Source: DATHBP01 sp035296085
Lineage (GTDB): Bacteria; Actinomycetota; Actinomycetes; Propionibacteriales; Nocardioidaceae
DNA length: 13,370 nucleotides
NCBI GenBank assembly: GCA_035296085.1
Contig: DATHBP010000162.1
Location: forward strand, 1 to 13,370
Reading direction: 5' to 3'
Under the pieces are notes generated by a model. It was not told the DNA's origin, ran no database searches, and saw only the letters and a program-made list of their open reading frames with translations. Below, piece after piece: positions 1-5,812 of this stretch (its first letter is position 1; each line of letters starts with the position of its first letter). A program made the translations under genes and the position numbers.

Positions 1-129
1 GTAGCGCAGCCAGGACAGCTCGCGGTCGAGGAAGCGGTTGGCGGGCAGCTCGTCGTCGTTGGGCCGGTAGGACGGTTCGATGTCGAAGCGATCACCGACC
101 GACAGGGATGCGTCCGAAGTGATCGTCAT
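1..129 (-). CDS. ppk: Polyphosphate kinase 1, N-terminal fragment (cut by window edge)
   Basis: Only the first 43 codons are present, reading from the ATG at 129 off the left edge. The visible protein ends with the segment LPANRFLDRELSWLRY. This matches the opening of the N-terminal domain of PPK1, whose family typically has RFxNRELSWLxFNxRVL here. PPK1 makes inorganic polyphosphate reversibly from ATP through an autophosphorylated histidine. The phospho-acceptor histidine and catalytic domains lie outside the window and cannot be checked. The gene sits 70 nt downstream of mshD on the same strand, so it could be co-transcribed, although a hairpin (182-205) lies between them. The assignment rests on a short but characteristic stretch. 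Confidence 0.85.
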   Translation of the reverse strand, partial: MTITSDASLSVGDRFDIEPSYRPNDDELPANRFLDRELSWLRY

Positions 130-181
130 GGACTCATGGTGACACGTCCCGAGAGCGGGGCGCTGTGCTTGCCGGCAATCG

Positions 182-205
182 GGCTAGCGACCAGCTGCGC
201 TAGCC
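182..205 (-). terminator. Hairpin at the 3' end of mshD (possible terminator)
   Basis: A perfect 8-bp inverted repeat, GGCTAGCG at 182-189 and CGCTAGCC at 198-205, encloses an 8-nt loop and overlaps the mshD stop codon (TAG, 202-200 on the minus strand). No U-tract follows in the mRNA sense, so it would be a U-less hairpin of the sort often proposed in actinomycetes. It could instead be a processing or 3'-stabilising structure between mshD and ppk. Confidence 0.4.
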
Positions 206-1138
206 ACGGGCGTACATGACATCGGTGCTCTCGTGCACGAATCCCAGCCGCTGGTAGGTCGCGATGGCAGGGGTGTTGTCCGCGTCGACATACAACATCA
301 CCTCGTCGAGACCCCGTTCACACAAGTGCCGGAGACCGATCACGGTCAGGGCGCGGCCAAGCCCGCCGCCCTGTGCCGCCGGGTCCACGCCGAGTACGTA
401 CACCTCGCCGATCGGGTCGTGCCCATGGTGACCCGACCCACCGTGCACCTTCGTCCAGTGAAATCCGACGAGCCGGCCGCCGCGCTCCGCCAGAAAGAAA
501 CCGGCCGGGTCAAACCAGGGCTGCGCCATCCTGGCCTGGAGATCGGCCACGGTGAGGCGGCCTTGTTCCGGGTGTTGCGCGAACGCCCGCTCGTTGAGCT
601 CTACCCAAGCCTCGTCGTCAGCTCCCGCGACGAACGTCCGCACGCTGACGCCCGCTGGCAGTGTCGGTTCGGCCTGAAGCGCATCGGCGGGCAACGACAG
701 CCGCATCAGCCAGAGGTCACGGACACGGCCGAATCCCAGAGCTTCGGCGAGCCGCCCTGCCCCGGCGTGGTTGCCGTGAGCCCACAGTCGAAGCGGATCC
801 GGAGCGGTACGAGCAAGCATCGCGCGCACCAGCGCAGCTCCGACCCCGTGGCGCCGGTGCCCCGGATCGACCACCAGCTCGGCCGTCCAGCCACTGCTGC
901 GATCGGTCCGGTCGAGCAGCCCATAGCCCACCATGACCCCGGTGGCCCGAGCCACCAGATGTTCGGCATGCGGTGCGGCTCCTTTCCGCACGTGCATCAG
1001 CGAGTGCTCGCCAAGGGGCGCTGCGCAGTCGGCGGCGGTGGCGTGCTCGACCAGCCGGAGCAGATCGTCGACATCGACGTCGCTGAGCCGGTCGTGCACC
1101 GTGACGCTGACCCGGGGGCCCGGCGCACTCGGCTTCAT
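200..1138 (-). CDS. mshD: Mycothiol synthase (acetyl-CoA:Cys-GlcN-Ins acetyltransferase)
   Basis: MshD catalyses the last step of mycothiol synthesis: it acetylates the cysteine amine of Cys-GlcN-inositol using acetyl-CoA in the cytoplasm. The 312-residue protein has two tandem GNAT domains, as the family does. The first carries VVDPGHRRHGVGAAL (about residues 89-103). The second carries LGVDPAAQGGGLGRAL (about 249-264) followed by LYVDADN (about 282-288). The second domain has the better-preserved acetyl-CoA loop and is the active one in known MshD. I chose the ATG at 1138 because a TACGGT -10 box (1150-1145) lies exactly 6 nt upstream with no Shine-Dalgarno, suggesting a leaderless start. 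A GTG at 1144 is the alternative. The gene is divergent from a small membrane-protein gene across a palindromic control region. Confidence 0.93.
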   Translation of the reverse strand: MKPSAPGPRVSVTVHDRLSDVDVDDLLRLVEHATAADCAAPLGEHSLMHVRKGAAPHAEHLVARATGVMVGYGLLDRTDRSSGWTAELVVDPGHRRHGVGAALVRAMLARTAPDPLRLWAHGNHAGAGRLAEALGFGRVRDLWLMRLSLPADALQAEPTLPAGVSVRTFVAGADDEAWVELNERAFAQHPEQGRLTVADLQARMAQPWFDPAGFFLAERGGRLVGFHWTKVHGGSGHHGHDPIGEVYVLGVDPAAQGGGLGRALTVIGLRHLCERGLDEVMLYVDADNTPAIATYQRLGFVHESTDVMYARG

Positions 1139-1144
1139 CGGCAC

Positions 1145-1150
1145 ACCGTA
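1145..1150 (-). promoter_or_regulatory. -10 box for leaderless mshD
   Basis: TACGGT read on the minus strand (TANNNT consensus) is separated from the mshD ATG (1138) by 6 nt, so transcription would start at or next to the start codon. The -35 region, about 16-17 nt upstream, falls inside the palindrome at 1167-1183. The other divergent gene has the same TACGGT box with the same 6-nt spacing. Confidence 0.5.
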
Positions 1151-1166
1151 GAGGCGCTTGCTGCTA

Positions 1167-1183
1167 CGTCACTCAAAGTGACG
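1167..1183. promoter_or_regulatory. 17-bp palindrome in the mshD divergent promoter region (candidate operator)
   Basis: CGTCACTcaaAGTGACG is a perfect 7-bp inverted repeat with a 3-nt centre. It lies between the two putative divergent -10 boxes (1150-1145 minus, 1196-1201 plus) and covers both -35 regions. A homodimeric regulator bound here would affect both promoters. The regulator is unknown, and I do not recognise the site as a standard GlnR, Zur, Nur or LexA box. Confidence 0.5.
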
Positions 1184-1195
1184 AGTTCATAACGA

Positions 1196-1201
1196 TACGG
1201 T
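1196..1201 (+). promoter_or_regulatory. -10 box for the small membrane-protein gene
   Basis: TACGGT ends 6 nt before the GTG at 1208, again predicting a leaderless transcript. There is no convincing -35 hexamer; that position lies in the 1167-1183 palindrome. Confidence 0.45.
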
Positions 1202-1207
1202 GGTTGC

Positions 1208-1438
1208 GTGGCGGGCCGCGGGTGCACGCCCCACACTGACGACAGGAAGGAGCGGCTGGCGCGCGACCCACCGCCGACATTCATGTATCTCAGTGTCTTG
1301 GCAGCCCCGTTGATCCCGCTCATGTGCTTGGCGCTCGTGCTCTGGCTGGACCGCCTGGAGGAGTCGCTGGACTCCGCAGCGAAACTGTCAGCCCCGCAAG
1401 CGCCCTCCCAGGCCGAGGGTGGCGCAGGCAGCCACTAG
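1208..1438 (+). CDS. Small single-span membrane protein, function unknown
   Basis: This is a 76-aa protein of unknown function. Residues about 26-46 form one hydrophobic segment (MYLSVLAAPLIPLMCLALVL), followed by an acidic, polar tail beginning WLDRLEESLDS. The GTG at 1208 is preferred because a TACGGT -10 box lies 6 nt upstream. The 25 codons before the internal ATG at 1283 also have strong G/C bias at third positions, as expected for coding DNA. If translation starts at 1283 instead (51 aa), no Shine-Dalgarno lies at a usable distance. The gene converges on glnR and the two share the palindromic tetranucleotide CTAG (1435-1438) as stop codon on both strands. I infer an inner-membrane microprotein; no role can be assigned. 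Confidence 0.6.
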   Translation: MAGRGCTPHTDDRKERLARDPPPTFMYLSVLAAPLIPLMCLALVLWLDRLEESLDSAAKLSAPQAPSQAEGGAGSH

Positions 1439-2187
1439 GAGCGCAGCAGCGGCGAAGGGCCGCGCGCGCGGTCCCGAGCGCCCGCCGCCTCGTCCGGCTT
1501 CGGCACCTCGTCGGTCGGAGGCGCCACGAATCGATAACCGACGTTGCGCAGCGTCCCGATGAGGGCGGCGTGCTCGGAGCCCAGCTTCGCCCGGAGGCGA
1601 CGTATGTGGACGTCTACCGTGCGCGTCCCGCCGAAGTAGTCATAGCCCCACACCTCGGCGAGCAGCTGCTGGCGGGAGAACACCCGGCCGGGGTGGTGCG
1701 CTAGGTACTTGAAGAGCTCGAACTCCTTGTACGTCAGGTCGAGCGCCGTGCCCGCCACCCGGGCGGTGTAGGCGGCGTCGTCGATGGTGACGTCGCCGGT
1801 GGAGACGACTCCGGTGTTCCCTCGCTCGCCCTGCGCAGTGAGCCGGCCGGCCGCGAGCCGCAACCGGGCTTCCACCTCGGCGGGCTCGGCGGTGTGCAGC
1901 ACCACGTCGTCCATCCCCCAGTCACTGCCCACCACGGACATGCCGCTATGGGTGACGACAAGCAGCAGCGGAGCCTCGACACCGGTCGTGCGCAGCCACC
2001 GGCACAGGCTTCGGGCCGCCACCAACGCGGACGTCGCGTCCAGTAGCACGGCGTCGTGCTGCGGTGCTGTCAGCAGCGCGGCTGGTTCCGGCGGGAGGCG
2101 TCGTACGGAGTGGTGAAGCAAAGACAGCGCAGGCAACACCTGCGTCGACGCTTGCGCTGCGTTGGTGAGCAGCAGCAGGGTGCCCAT
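1435..2187 (-). CDS. glnR: GlnR, orphan OmpR/PhoB-type nitrogen regulator
   Basis: GlnR is the global transcription regulator of nitrogen assimilation in actinomycetes (glnA, amtB, nir genes and others) and has no partner kinase. The 250-aa protein has an atypical receiver domain (about 1-115) with the lone conserved Asp at about 50 in VLLDAT. The other phosphorylation-pocket residues are not evident, as expected for GlnR. A winged-helix domain (about 130-225) contains DLTYKEFELFKYLAHHPGR, EVWGYDYFGGTRTVDVHIRR and GTLRNVGYRF, near-diagnostic for GlnR. The start is the ATG at 2187, preceded by a strong AGGAGGT (2198-2192) 4 nt away. A GTG at 2193 overlaps that site and is less likely. It is divergent from a MoaD/ThiS-like gene only 33 nt away and converges on the small membrane gene. 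Confidence 0.96.
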   Translation of the reverse strand: MGTLLLLTNAAQASTQVLPALSLLHHSVRRLPPEPAALLTAPQHDAVLLDATSALVAARSLCRWLRTTGVEAPLLLVVTHSGMSVVGSDWGMDDVVLHTAEPAEVEARLRLAAGRLTAQGERGNTGVVSTGDVTIDDAAYTARVAGTALDLTYKEFELFKYLAHHPGRVFSRQQLLAEVWGYDYFGGTRTVDVHIRRLRAKLGSEHAALIGTLRNVGYRFVAPPTDEVPKPDEAAGARDRARGPSPLLRS

Positions 2188-2220
2188 GTGCACCTCCTAC
2201 GACCAAGGCAGGATATCCAG

Positions 2221-2562
2221 GTGGCATCAGAGCCGGCGGTCTCCGCGATGAGAGGGCAGCCTGGCTCTGGGACGGTCGAGGAGCCGGTCGCCACCGTCGA
2301 AGGCACGCGGGTAACCGTTCGCTACTGGGCGGCAGCCAGAGCTGCTGCCGGTCGCGGCGAGGACCTCGTTGTGGCTGACACGCTTGCTGAAGCACTGCAG
2401 CAGGTCCGCCTGCTGCACGCAGAGCGGCCCGGCGTTGCAGCAGTGCTCGAGGTCTGCTCGCTACTCGTAGGTGATCAACCAGCGGGCTCGAGAGATCCCT
2501 CCGCCGTGACGCTGCACGCAGGGGACGTCATCGAGGTGCTGCCGCCCTTCGCCGGCGGCTAA
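2221..2562 (+). CDS. MoaD/ThiS-family sulfur-carrier protein
   Basis: This small protein (113 aa) has a beta-grasp fold signature: VTVRYWAAARAAAGRGEDL near residue 27, a conserved GDVIEVLPPFAGG end, and the C-terminal Gly-Gly. In MoaD and ThiS that Gly-Gly is adenylated by an E1-like enzyme and converted to thiocarboxylate. It could feed molybdopterin, thiamine or cysteine synthesis. Its place beside a rhodanese-type sulfurtransferase suggests general sulfur delivery rather than a dedicated moa operon, since no moa or thi gene is nearby. The GTG at 2221 has an AGGA (2210-2213) 7 nt upstream and is my preferred start. The ATG at 2248 is an alternative, and the conserved domain starts after both. 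The symbol is left blank because MoaD, ThiS and CysO cannot be told apart here. Confidence 0.85.
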   Translation: MASEPAVSAMRGQPGSGTVEEPVATVEGTRVTVRYWAAARAAAGRGEDLVVADTLAEALQQVRLLHAERPGVAAVLEVCSLLVGDQPAGSRDPSAVTLHAGDVIEVLPPFAGG

Positions 2563-2627
2563 CGTGCAGGTCGACTCGCGCAGGGGGCTGAACCCTTGGG
2601 GCGACGAAGCCGTTGGGAAGGCGTGGG

Positions 2628-2665
2628 GTACGCGCGCAGAGGACGTCGTGCAAGAGAGCGCGTAC
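2628..2665 (+). terminator. Long-loop hairpin downstream of the MoaD/ThiS gene
   Basis: GTACGCGC (2628-2635) pairs perfectly with GCGCGTAC (2658-2665) across a 22-nt loop. It lies 65 nt beyond the sulfur-carrier stop and 40 nt before the leader promoter elements, so it may separate the two units. There is no T-run. The rest of 2563-2705 shows nothing I can name. Confidence 0.3.
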
Positions 2666-2715
2666 GGCTTGACCGGGCCACCTGGCCTGAGCGCGGTTGT
2701 AACCCGTCTGGTTGT

Positions 2716-2729
2716 GTTGAGCGCTCAAC
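2716..2729. promoter_or_regulatory. 14-bp perfect palindrome in the sulfurtransferase promoter (candidate operator)
   Basis: GTTGAGCGCTCAAC reads identically on both strands and lies between a weak -35 (TTGTGT, 2712-2717) and the -10 box (TAGGCT, 2734-2739). An outer inverted repeat, CTGGTTG (2708-2714) with CAACCAG (2726-2732), partly overlaps it. A repressor here would block RNA polymerase directly. The cognate regulator is unknown; a sulfur- or cysteine-responsive factor is an inference from the downstream genes. Confidence 0.6.
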
Positions 2730-2733
2730 CAGT

Positions 2734-2739
2734 TAGGCT
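2734..2739 (+). promoter_or_regulatory. -10 box for the leader-peptide / sulfurtransferase transcript
   Basis: TAGGCT (TANNNT) lies 6 nt before the leader-peptide ATG (2746), predicting a transcript that begins at that codon. The TTGTGT -35-like hexamer at 2712-2717 gives a 16-nt spacer. Confidence 0.55.
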
Positions 2740-2745
2740 GACGGC

Positions 2746-2823
2746 ATGTTCGAAGTGCTGTTGACCAAGCGTCGCGTGGTCGACCACTGCCGGATGCGCA
2801 CTTCGCTGTGTCCGCTGCCCTGA
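2746..2823 (+). CDS. Leaderless Cys-containing leader peptide upstream of the sulfurtransferase
   Basis: This is a 25-codon ORF starting MFEVLLTKRR and ending MRTSLCPLP before TGA (2821-2823). It has cysteine codons at positions 15 (TGC) and 22 (TGT). The pattern of a basic Leu/Thr/Lys/Arg segment, then VDHCR, then SLCP resembles the short putative leader peptides annotated before sulfur genes in many actinomycetes, and Cys-codon uORFs are known before mycobacterial sulfur genes. It has no Shine-Dalgarno; the promoter -10 box is 6 nt upstream, so translation is likely leaderless. The stop is 110 nt before the sulfurtransferase ATG. I infer it senses charged Cys-tRNA supply and tunes downstream expression. 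It is not a fragment of a larger gene. Confidence 0.72.
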   Translation: MFEVLLTKRRVVDHCRMRTSLCPLP

Positions 2824-2860
2824 GCGACCGCGCCATCGTCCGCGGCATGCGCTAGACCAG

Positions 2861-2917
2861 CTCGTCCTCTCGCTCCCCGCACAGCCACTCCGCTGAACGA
2901 CCACTGAAACGACCTTT
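2861..2917 (+). promoter_or_regulatory. C-rich, G-poor leader segment (possible Rho-utilisation site)
   Basis: Across these 57 nt I count about 26 C and 9 G, an unusual skew between the leader-peptide stop and the sulfurtransferase start. A C-over-G bubble of this type is what Rho loads on. If ribosomes stall or leave the leader ORF, the exposed segment could allow premature termination. No intrinsic terminator is visible here. Confidence 0.4.
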
Positions 2918-2933
2918 GGAAAGGCAGATCACT

Positions 2934-3788
2934 ATGAGCCGCAGCACTGTGCTCGTCGACGCCGACTGGGTCGAGGACCACCTCGACGACCCCTCCATCG
3001 TCCTCGTCGAGGTCGATGAGGACACCACTGCCTACGACAAGGGCCATATCCGCGGAGCGGTCAAGCTCGACTGGCAGGCTGATCTGCAAGACCCGGTACG
3101 CCGCGACTTCCTCGACCAACGGGGCTTCGAGCGGCTCCTCTCCGAACGCGGCATCGGCAACGACGACACCGTCGTGCTGTACGGCGGCAACAACAACTGG
3201 TTCGCCGCGTACGCGTACTGGTACTTCAAGCTGTACGGTCACGGCGACGTGCGGCTGCTCGACGGCGGTCGTAAGAAGTGGGAGCTCGACAGCCGCGAGC
3301 TGAGCGACGAAGCCACTGAGCGGCCGGCTGCGTCGTACTCCGCCCAGCAGCCGGACACGTCGATCCGGGCGTTCCGCGACGAGGTGCTGTCGGCCATCGG
3401 CGCCAAGAACCTCATCGACGTCCGCTCCCCGGACGAGTACGCCGGCCGGCTCCTGGCACCAGCCCACCTCCCGCAAGAGCAGGCACAACGCGGTGGCCAC
3501 GTGCCGACCGCGGTCAACGTGCCGTGGAGCAAGGCAGCGCGGGACGACGGCACCTTCCGGTCCGACGACGAGCTGCGCTCGTTGTACGCCGGCGCCGGCG
3601 TGGACTTCGAGCGGGACACCATCGCGTACTGCCGGATCGGCGAGCGCAGCGCACACACCTGGTTCGTCCTGCACGAGCTGCTGGACCAGCCGCACGTCAA
3701 GAACTACGACGGCTCCTGGACCGAGTACGGCTCGCTGGTGGGCGTTCCCGTCGCGCTCGGCGACGATGCCGGGCAGGTCGAGAACTGA
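2934..3788 (+). CDS. cysA2: Thiosulfate sulfurtransferase (tandem rhodanese domains)
   Basis: The enzyme transfers sulfane sulfur from thiosulfate (or another donor) to an acceptor such as cyanide or a thiol through a cysteine persulfide. The 284-aa protein has two rhodanese domains. The N-terminal one (about 1-130) is catalytically empty. The C-terminal one (about 145-275) contains the LIDVRSPDEY motif and the active-site loop CRIGER with Cys233. This Arg-rich loop is typical of thiosulfate sulfurtransferases rather than 3-mercaptopyruvate enzymes (CGSGVT type). The ATG at 2934 is preceded by GGAAAGG (2918-2924) at 9 nt; an upstream TTG at 2916 is not needed. The stop overlaps the DUF1416 start as TGATG, so the two genes are translationally coupled. 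The symbol follows the M. tuberculosis cysA2-sseC2 pair, which has the same order. Confidence 0.95.
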   Translation: MSRSTVLVDADWVEDHLDDPSIVLVEVDEDTTAYDKGHIRGAVKLDWQADLQDPVRRDFLDQRGFERLLSERGIGNDDTVVLYGGNNNWFAAYAYWYFKLYGHGDVRLLDGGRKKWELDSRELSDEATERPAASYSAQQPDTSIRAFRDEVLSAIGAKNLIDVRSPDEYAGRLLAPAHLPQEQAQRGGHVPTAVNVPWSKAARDDGTFRSDDELRSLYAGAGVDFERDTIAYCRIGERSAHTWFVLHELLDQPHVKNYDGSWTEYGSLVGVPVALGDDAGQVEN

Positions 3789-4084
3789 TGTGCGGGGCAA
3801 CGCTGGGCGGCTTGGCGCTGGACGGCGTCGATCTCGCCACCGCGACGGTGATCCAGGGCAGCGTGATGCGCGGCGGCCAGCCAGTGAGTGGGGCGTACGT
3901 CCGCCTGCTCGACCGGGCCGGTGAGTTCACCGCCGAGGTGCCGACGTCCGCAACGGGTCAGTTCCGGTTCTTCGCGGCGCCGGGACGCTGGACGCTGCGC
4001 ACCCTGGCACCCAAGACCGCGACCGTGGACGTAGCCGTGGTGGCGAGTCAGGGCGACGCAGCCGAGGTGCTCATCCGCCTCTGA
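3788..4084 (+). CDS. sseC: DUF1416 protein, SseC-like partner of the sulfurtransferase
   Basis: This 98-aa protein begins MCGATLGG and continues with a beta-rich stretch (VIQGSVMRGGQPVSGAYVRL, then TGQFRFFAAPGRWTLRTLAP). That stretch resembles small transthyretin- or carboxypeptidase-regulatory-like folds. The family (DUF1416) is almost always encoded directly after a tandem-rhodanese gene in actinomycetes and is annotated as SseC in mycobacteria. Its biochemical role is not established. Cys2 in the MCG motif could be an acceptor for persulfide sulfur, but this is inference. The start ATG overlaps the upstream stop by one base (3788), so expression should depend on translation of the sulfurtransferase. 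No signal peptide or membrane segment is seen. Confidence 0.9.
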   Translation: MCGATLGGLALDGVDLATATVIQGSVMRGGQPVSGAYVRLLDRAGEFTAEVPTSATGQFRFFAAPGRWTLRTLAPKTATVDVAVVASQGDAAEVLIRL

Positions 4085-4097
4085 CGAGGTCGCCGCG

Positions 4098-4131
4098 CGG
4101 CTGGACATAAGGCCTGCGTAGCGCCCAGCCG
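4098..4131. terminator. Inverted repeat between convergent genes (possible bidirectional terminator)
   Basis: CGGCTGG (4098-4104) pairs with CCAGCCG (4125-4131) across a 20-nt loop, filling most of the 48-nt gap between the DUF1416 stop and the LCP stop. The location suits a shared terminator for converging transcripts, but the loop is long and no T-run flanks it. Confidence 0.35.
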
Positions 4132-4132
4132 G

Positions 4133-5218
4133 TCAGTTCACCTGATTGCGCGGCGGAAGCAGGTTGCCGCCGTACTTGGCGAGGTAGCTCTCGACGTCGT
4201 CCACGCGCATCGACCGCCACAGAGCTCTCCCCTCGCGCTTGTCCAGCAGCACGATCGACTGCCCGTCCGGTGAGGTTCCGTACGGCTCCTTCCGCAGCGG
4301 TGCGGTCATGAACGTGACTGCCTTGGAGCCGATCCCGCGGAGCTGCAAGGCCAGCGAGCGCATGTCCCCGGTCGAGAAGTCGTCGTCGACCGTCAGGTTG
4401 CTGGTGATGGCCCGGAGCACGTTGGCCAGCCGGATCGGGTTGGTGAGCGTTCCCGAGGACATCGCGTCATGGAGCACCTGGCGCAAGAAGTTCTGCTGGC
4501 GGTTGATGCGGCCGAAGTCGCCGTTCTCCGACGGCAGGTCGTAGCGGGTCCGCACGTACTGCAGAGCGTCCTGGCCGGCGAGCGTCTGGTAGCCCTTCTT
4601 CCACTCGCGCTTTTGACTGGTGTCGTAGAACGTCTCCGGGATATAGACCTGGACCCCGCCGAGGGCGGTGGTCAGGTCTTTGAACCCAGCCCAGTCGATC
4701 ATCGCCACATGGTCGATGCGCAGCTTGGTCAGCTCCTCGATCGTCCTGACCAACAGCGACGGCCCACCGTAGGAGAATGCGGCGTTGAGCTTGGACATCC
4801 CGATCCCGTCGATGGGGACCCAGATGTCACGGGGGATGGAGACGACGTACACGTGCTGGCGGGTTGCATCCAGGTGCACGACCATCACGGTGTCGCTGCG
4901 GAACTCACCCGGGTCCCACGCGCCGGAAGCCACGGCATCGCTCAGCGTGGATCCCGAGGTCCCGTTGTCGGTGCCGGCGAGCAGGATGTTCATGGCCTTC
5001 CCGGCGACCGGCTCGCGCACTGGCCGCTGCGACTCCACCAAGACCTCCGTGTCGAGGGCGATCTTGGGGACCTTGTCGAGCTGGCTGTTCAGATACAGCG
5101 CATAGGCGCCGCAGCCCGCGACGAGAAGCAGCGCCACGGCAACGAGGAGCGAGAGCGACTTGTGCCGGCTAAAGAAGCCCCGGGACGAGGCGTGCTTCGC
5201 CATGCGGTGGTTGCCCAC
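4133..5218 (-). CDS. LCP-family (LytR-CpsA-Psr) cell-wall glycopolymer ligase
   Basis: LCP enzymes attach undecaprenyl-phosphate-linked glycopolymers to peptidoglycan outside the membrane (arabinogalactan or teichoic-type polymers in actinomycetes). The 361-aa protein has a short basic cytoplasmic tail, one membrane anchor (about 21-43), then the LCP domain. The signatures are MNILLAGTDN (about 76-85), RSDTVMVVHLD (107-117), SIPRDIWVPI (127-136), KLNAAFSYGG (143-152), YVRTRY (221-226) and DFGRINRQQNFL (234-245). The Asp and Arg residues expected to bind the pyrophosphate and Mg are present. The GTG at 5218 is chosen because GAGGAG lies about 5-6 nt upstream; an ATG at 5203 would shorten the cytoplasmic tail. 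It lies 98 nt downstream of dtd on the same strand. That gap shows only a weak CACAAT -10-like hexamer near 5254-5249. Confidence 0.93.
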   Translation of the reverse strand: MGNHRMAKHASSRGFFSRHKSLSLLVAVALLLVAGCGAYALYLNSQLDKVPKIALDTEVLVESQRPVREPVAGKAMNILLAGTDNGTSGSTLSDAVASGAWDPGEFRSDTVMVVHLDATRQHVYVVSIPRDIWVPIDGIGMSKLNAAFSYGGPSLLVRTIEELTKLRIDHVAMIDWAGFKDLTTALGGVQVYIPETFYDTSQKREWKKGYQTLAGQDALQYVRTRYDLPSENGDFGRINRQQNFLRQVLHDAMSSGTLTNPIRLANVLRAITSNLTVDDDFSTGDMRSLALQLRGIGSKAVTFMTAPLRKEPYGTSPDGQSIVLLDKREGRALWRSMRVDDVESYLAKYGGNLLPPRNQVN

Positions 5219-5316
5219 TGGTGCTCCTCACGAGGGTGCGGTGTCTCCATTGTGCCCGTCTCCGCGACTTACGGTGCCCGGGCGGGCGGGCCAGATCCTC
5301 CGCCAGATCGCCTTAC

Positions 5317-5742
5317 TTACGCTTGGAGCAGCAGCGTGACCGGCCCGTCGTTCACCAGCGCGACCTCCATATGGGCGCCGAACACCCCGCTCGCCACGAC
5401 CGCGCCGAGTGATCTGAGCTGGGCACAGAAGGCGACGTAGAGCGGCTCGGAGATCGACGCTGGCGCCGCCGCCGACCACGAAGGTCGCCGGCCCTTACCG
5501 GTGTCGGCATACAGGGTGAATTGGCTGACGACGAGGATGGGTGCTGCGACGTCCGACGCCGACTGCTCGTCGGCCAGGATGCGCAGCTCCCACACCTTGC
5601 GCGCGAGGCGCACCACCTCCTCGGTGCCGTCCCCGTGCGTGACTCCGAGCAGGACGAGCAGGCCCGGGCCGCTGATGGCGGCGGCGACAGTGCCGTCGAC
5701 CCGCACGCTCGCCGACGAGACCCGCTGCACCACCGCACGCAT
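5317..5742 (-). CDS. dtd: D-aminoacyl-tRNA deacylase
   Basis: DTD hydrolyses D-amino acids (and glycine mischarged on tRNA-Ala) from tRNA, acting as a chiral proofreader in the cytoplasm. The 141-aa length is typical. The protein starts MRAVVQRVSSASVRVDG and contains the two family signatures that meet at the dimer interface: SQFTLYADTGKGRRPSW (about 73-89) and NDGPVTLLL near the C-terminus, which carries the cis-Gly-Pro motif. The ATG at 5742 has GGAGG 5 nt upstream. Longer in-frame versions extending upstream are unsupported and would run into the divergent BKACE gene. It is divergent from the BKACE gene across 70 nt, and the LCP gene lies downstream. Confidence 0.96.
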   Translation of the reverse strand: MRAVVQRVSSASVRVDGTVAAAISGPGLLVLLGVTHGDGTEEVVRLARKVWELRILADEQSASDVAAPILVVSQFTLYADTGKGRRPSWSAAAPASISEPLYVAFCAQLRSLGAVVASGVFGAHMEVALVNDGPVTLLLQA

Positions 5743-5767
5743 AGCGACCTCCGGCTGCTTTCGCGGT

Positions 5768-5782
5768 CCGCCGATCCGGCGG
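5768..5782. promoter_or_regulatory. Short inverted repeat in the dtd-BKACE divergent gap
   Basis: CCGCCG-atc-CGGCGG is a 6-bp perfect repeat with a 3-nt centre, midway between the two divergent starts. A second, weaker repeat (GACTC 5788-5792, GAGTC 5801-5805) is adjacent. GC-rich short repeats arise easily by chance in such DNA, so an operator role is only possible. Confidence 0.25.
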
Positions 5783-5812
5783 CTGGGACTCTGACGGCGG
5801 GAGTCTGGCACG

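Noticed and set aside
233..1192. Long plus-strand ORF (319 codons) opposite mshD
   Set aside because: It is a GC-rich shadow of mshD with no recognisable domain and low-complexity Arg/Pro/His-rich content, while mshD has full family motifs.
1167..1355. One shared operator for mshD and cysD promoters
   Set aside because: Both promoter regions (here and at 11346-11355) contain GTGAC/GTCAC halves, but the order and spacing differ (inward versus outward), so a common regulator is not supported.
2563..2933. SAM or other sulfur riboswitch before the sulfurtransferase
   Set aside because: I see no conserved aptamer pattern. The transcript appears to begin at 2746 and the leader peptide explains the interval better.
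2733..3800. 355-codon minus-strand ORF opposite the sulfurtransferase
   Set aside because: Val/Ala/Arg-rich antisense frame created by high GC at third codon positions; the rhodanese gene on the other strand is unambiguous.
4469..5440. 323-codon plus-strand ORF opposite the LCP gene
   Set aside because: Shadow frame without a domain, spanning the LCP gene and the gap beyond it.
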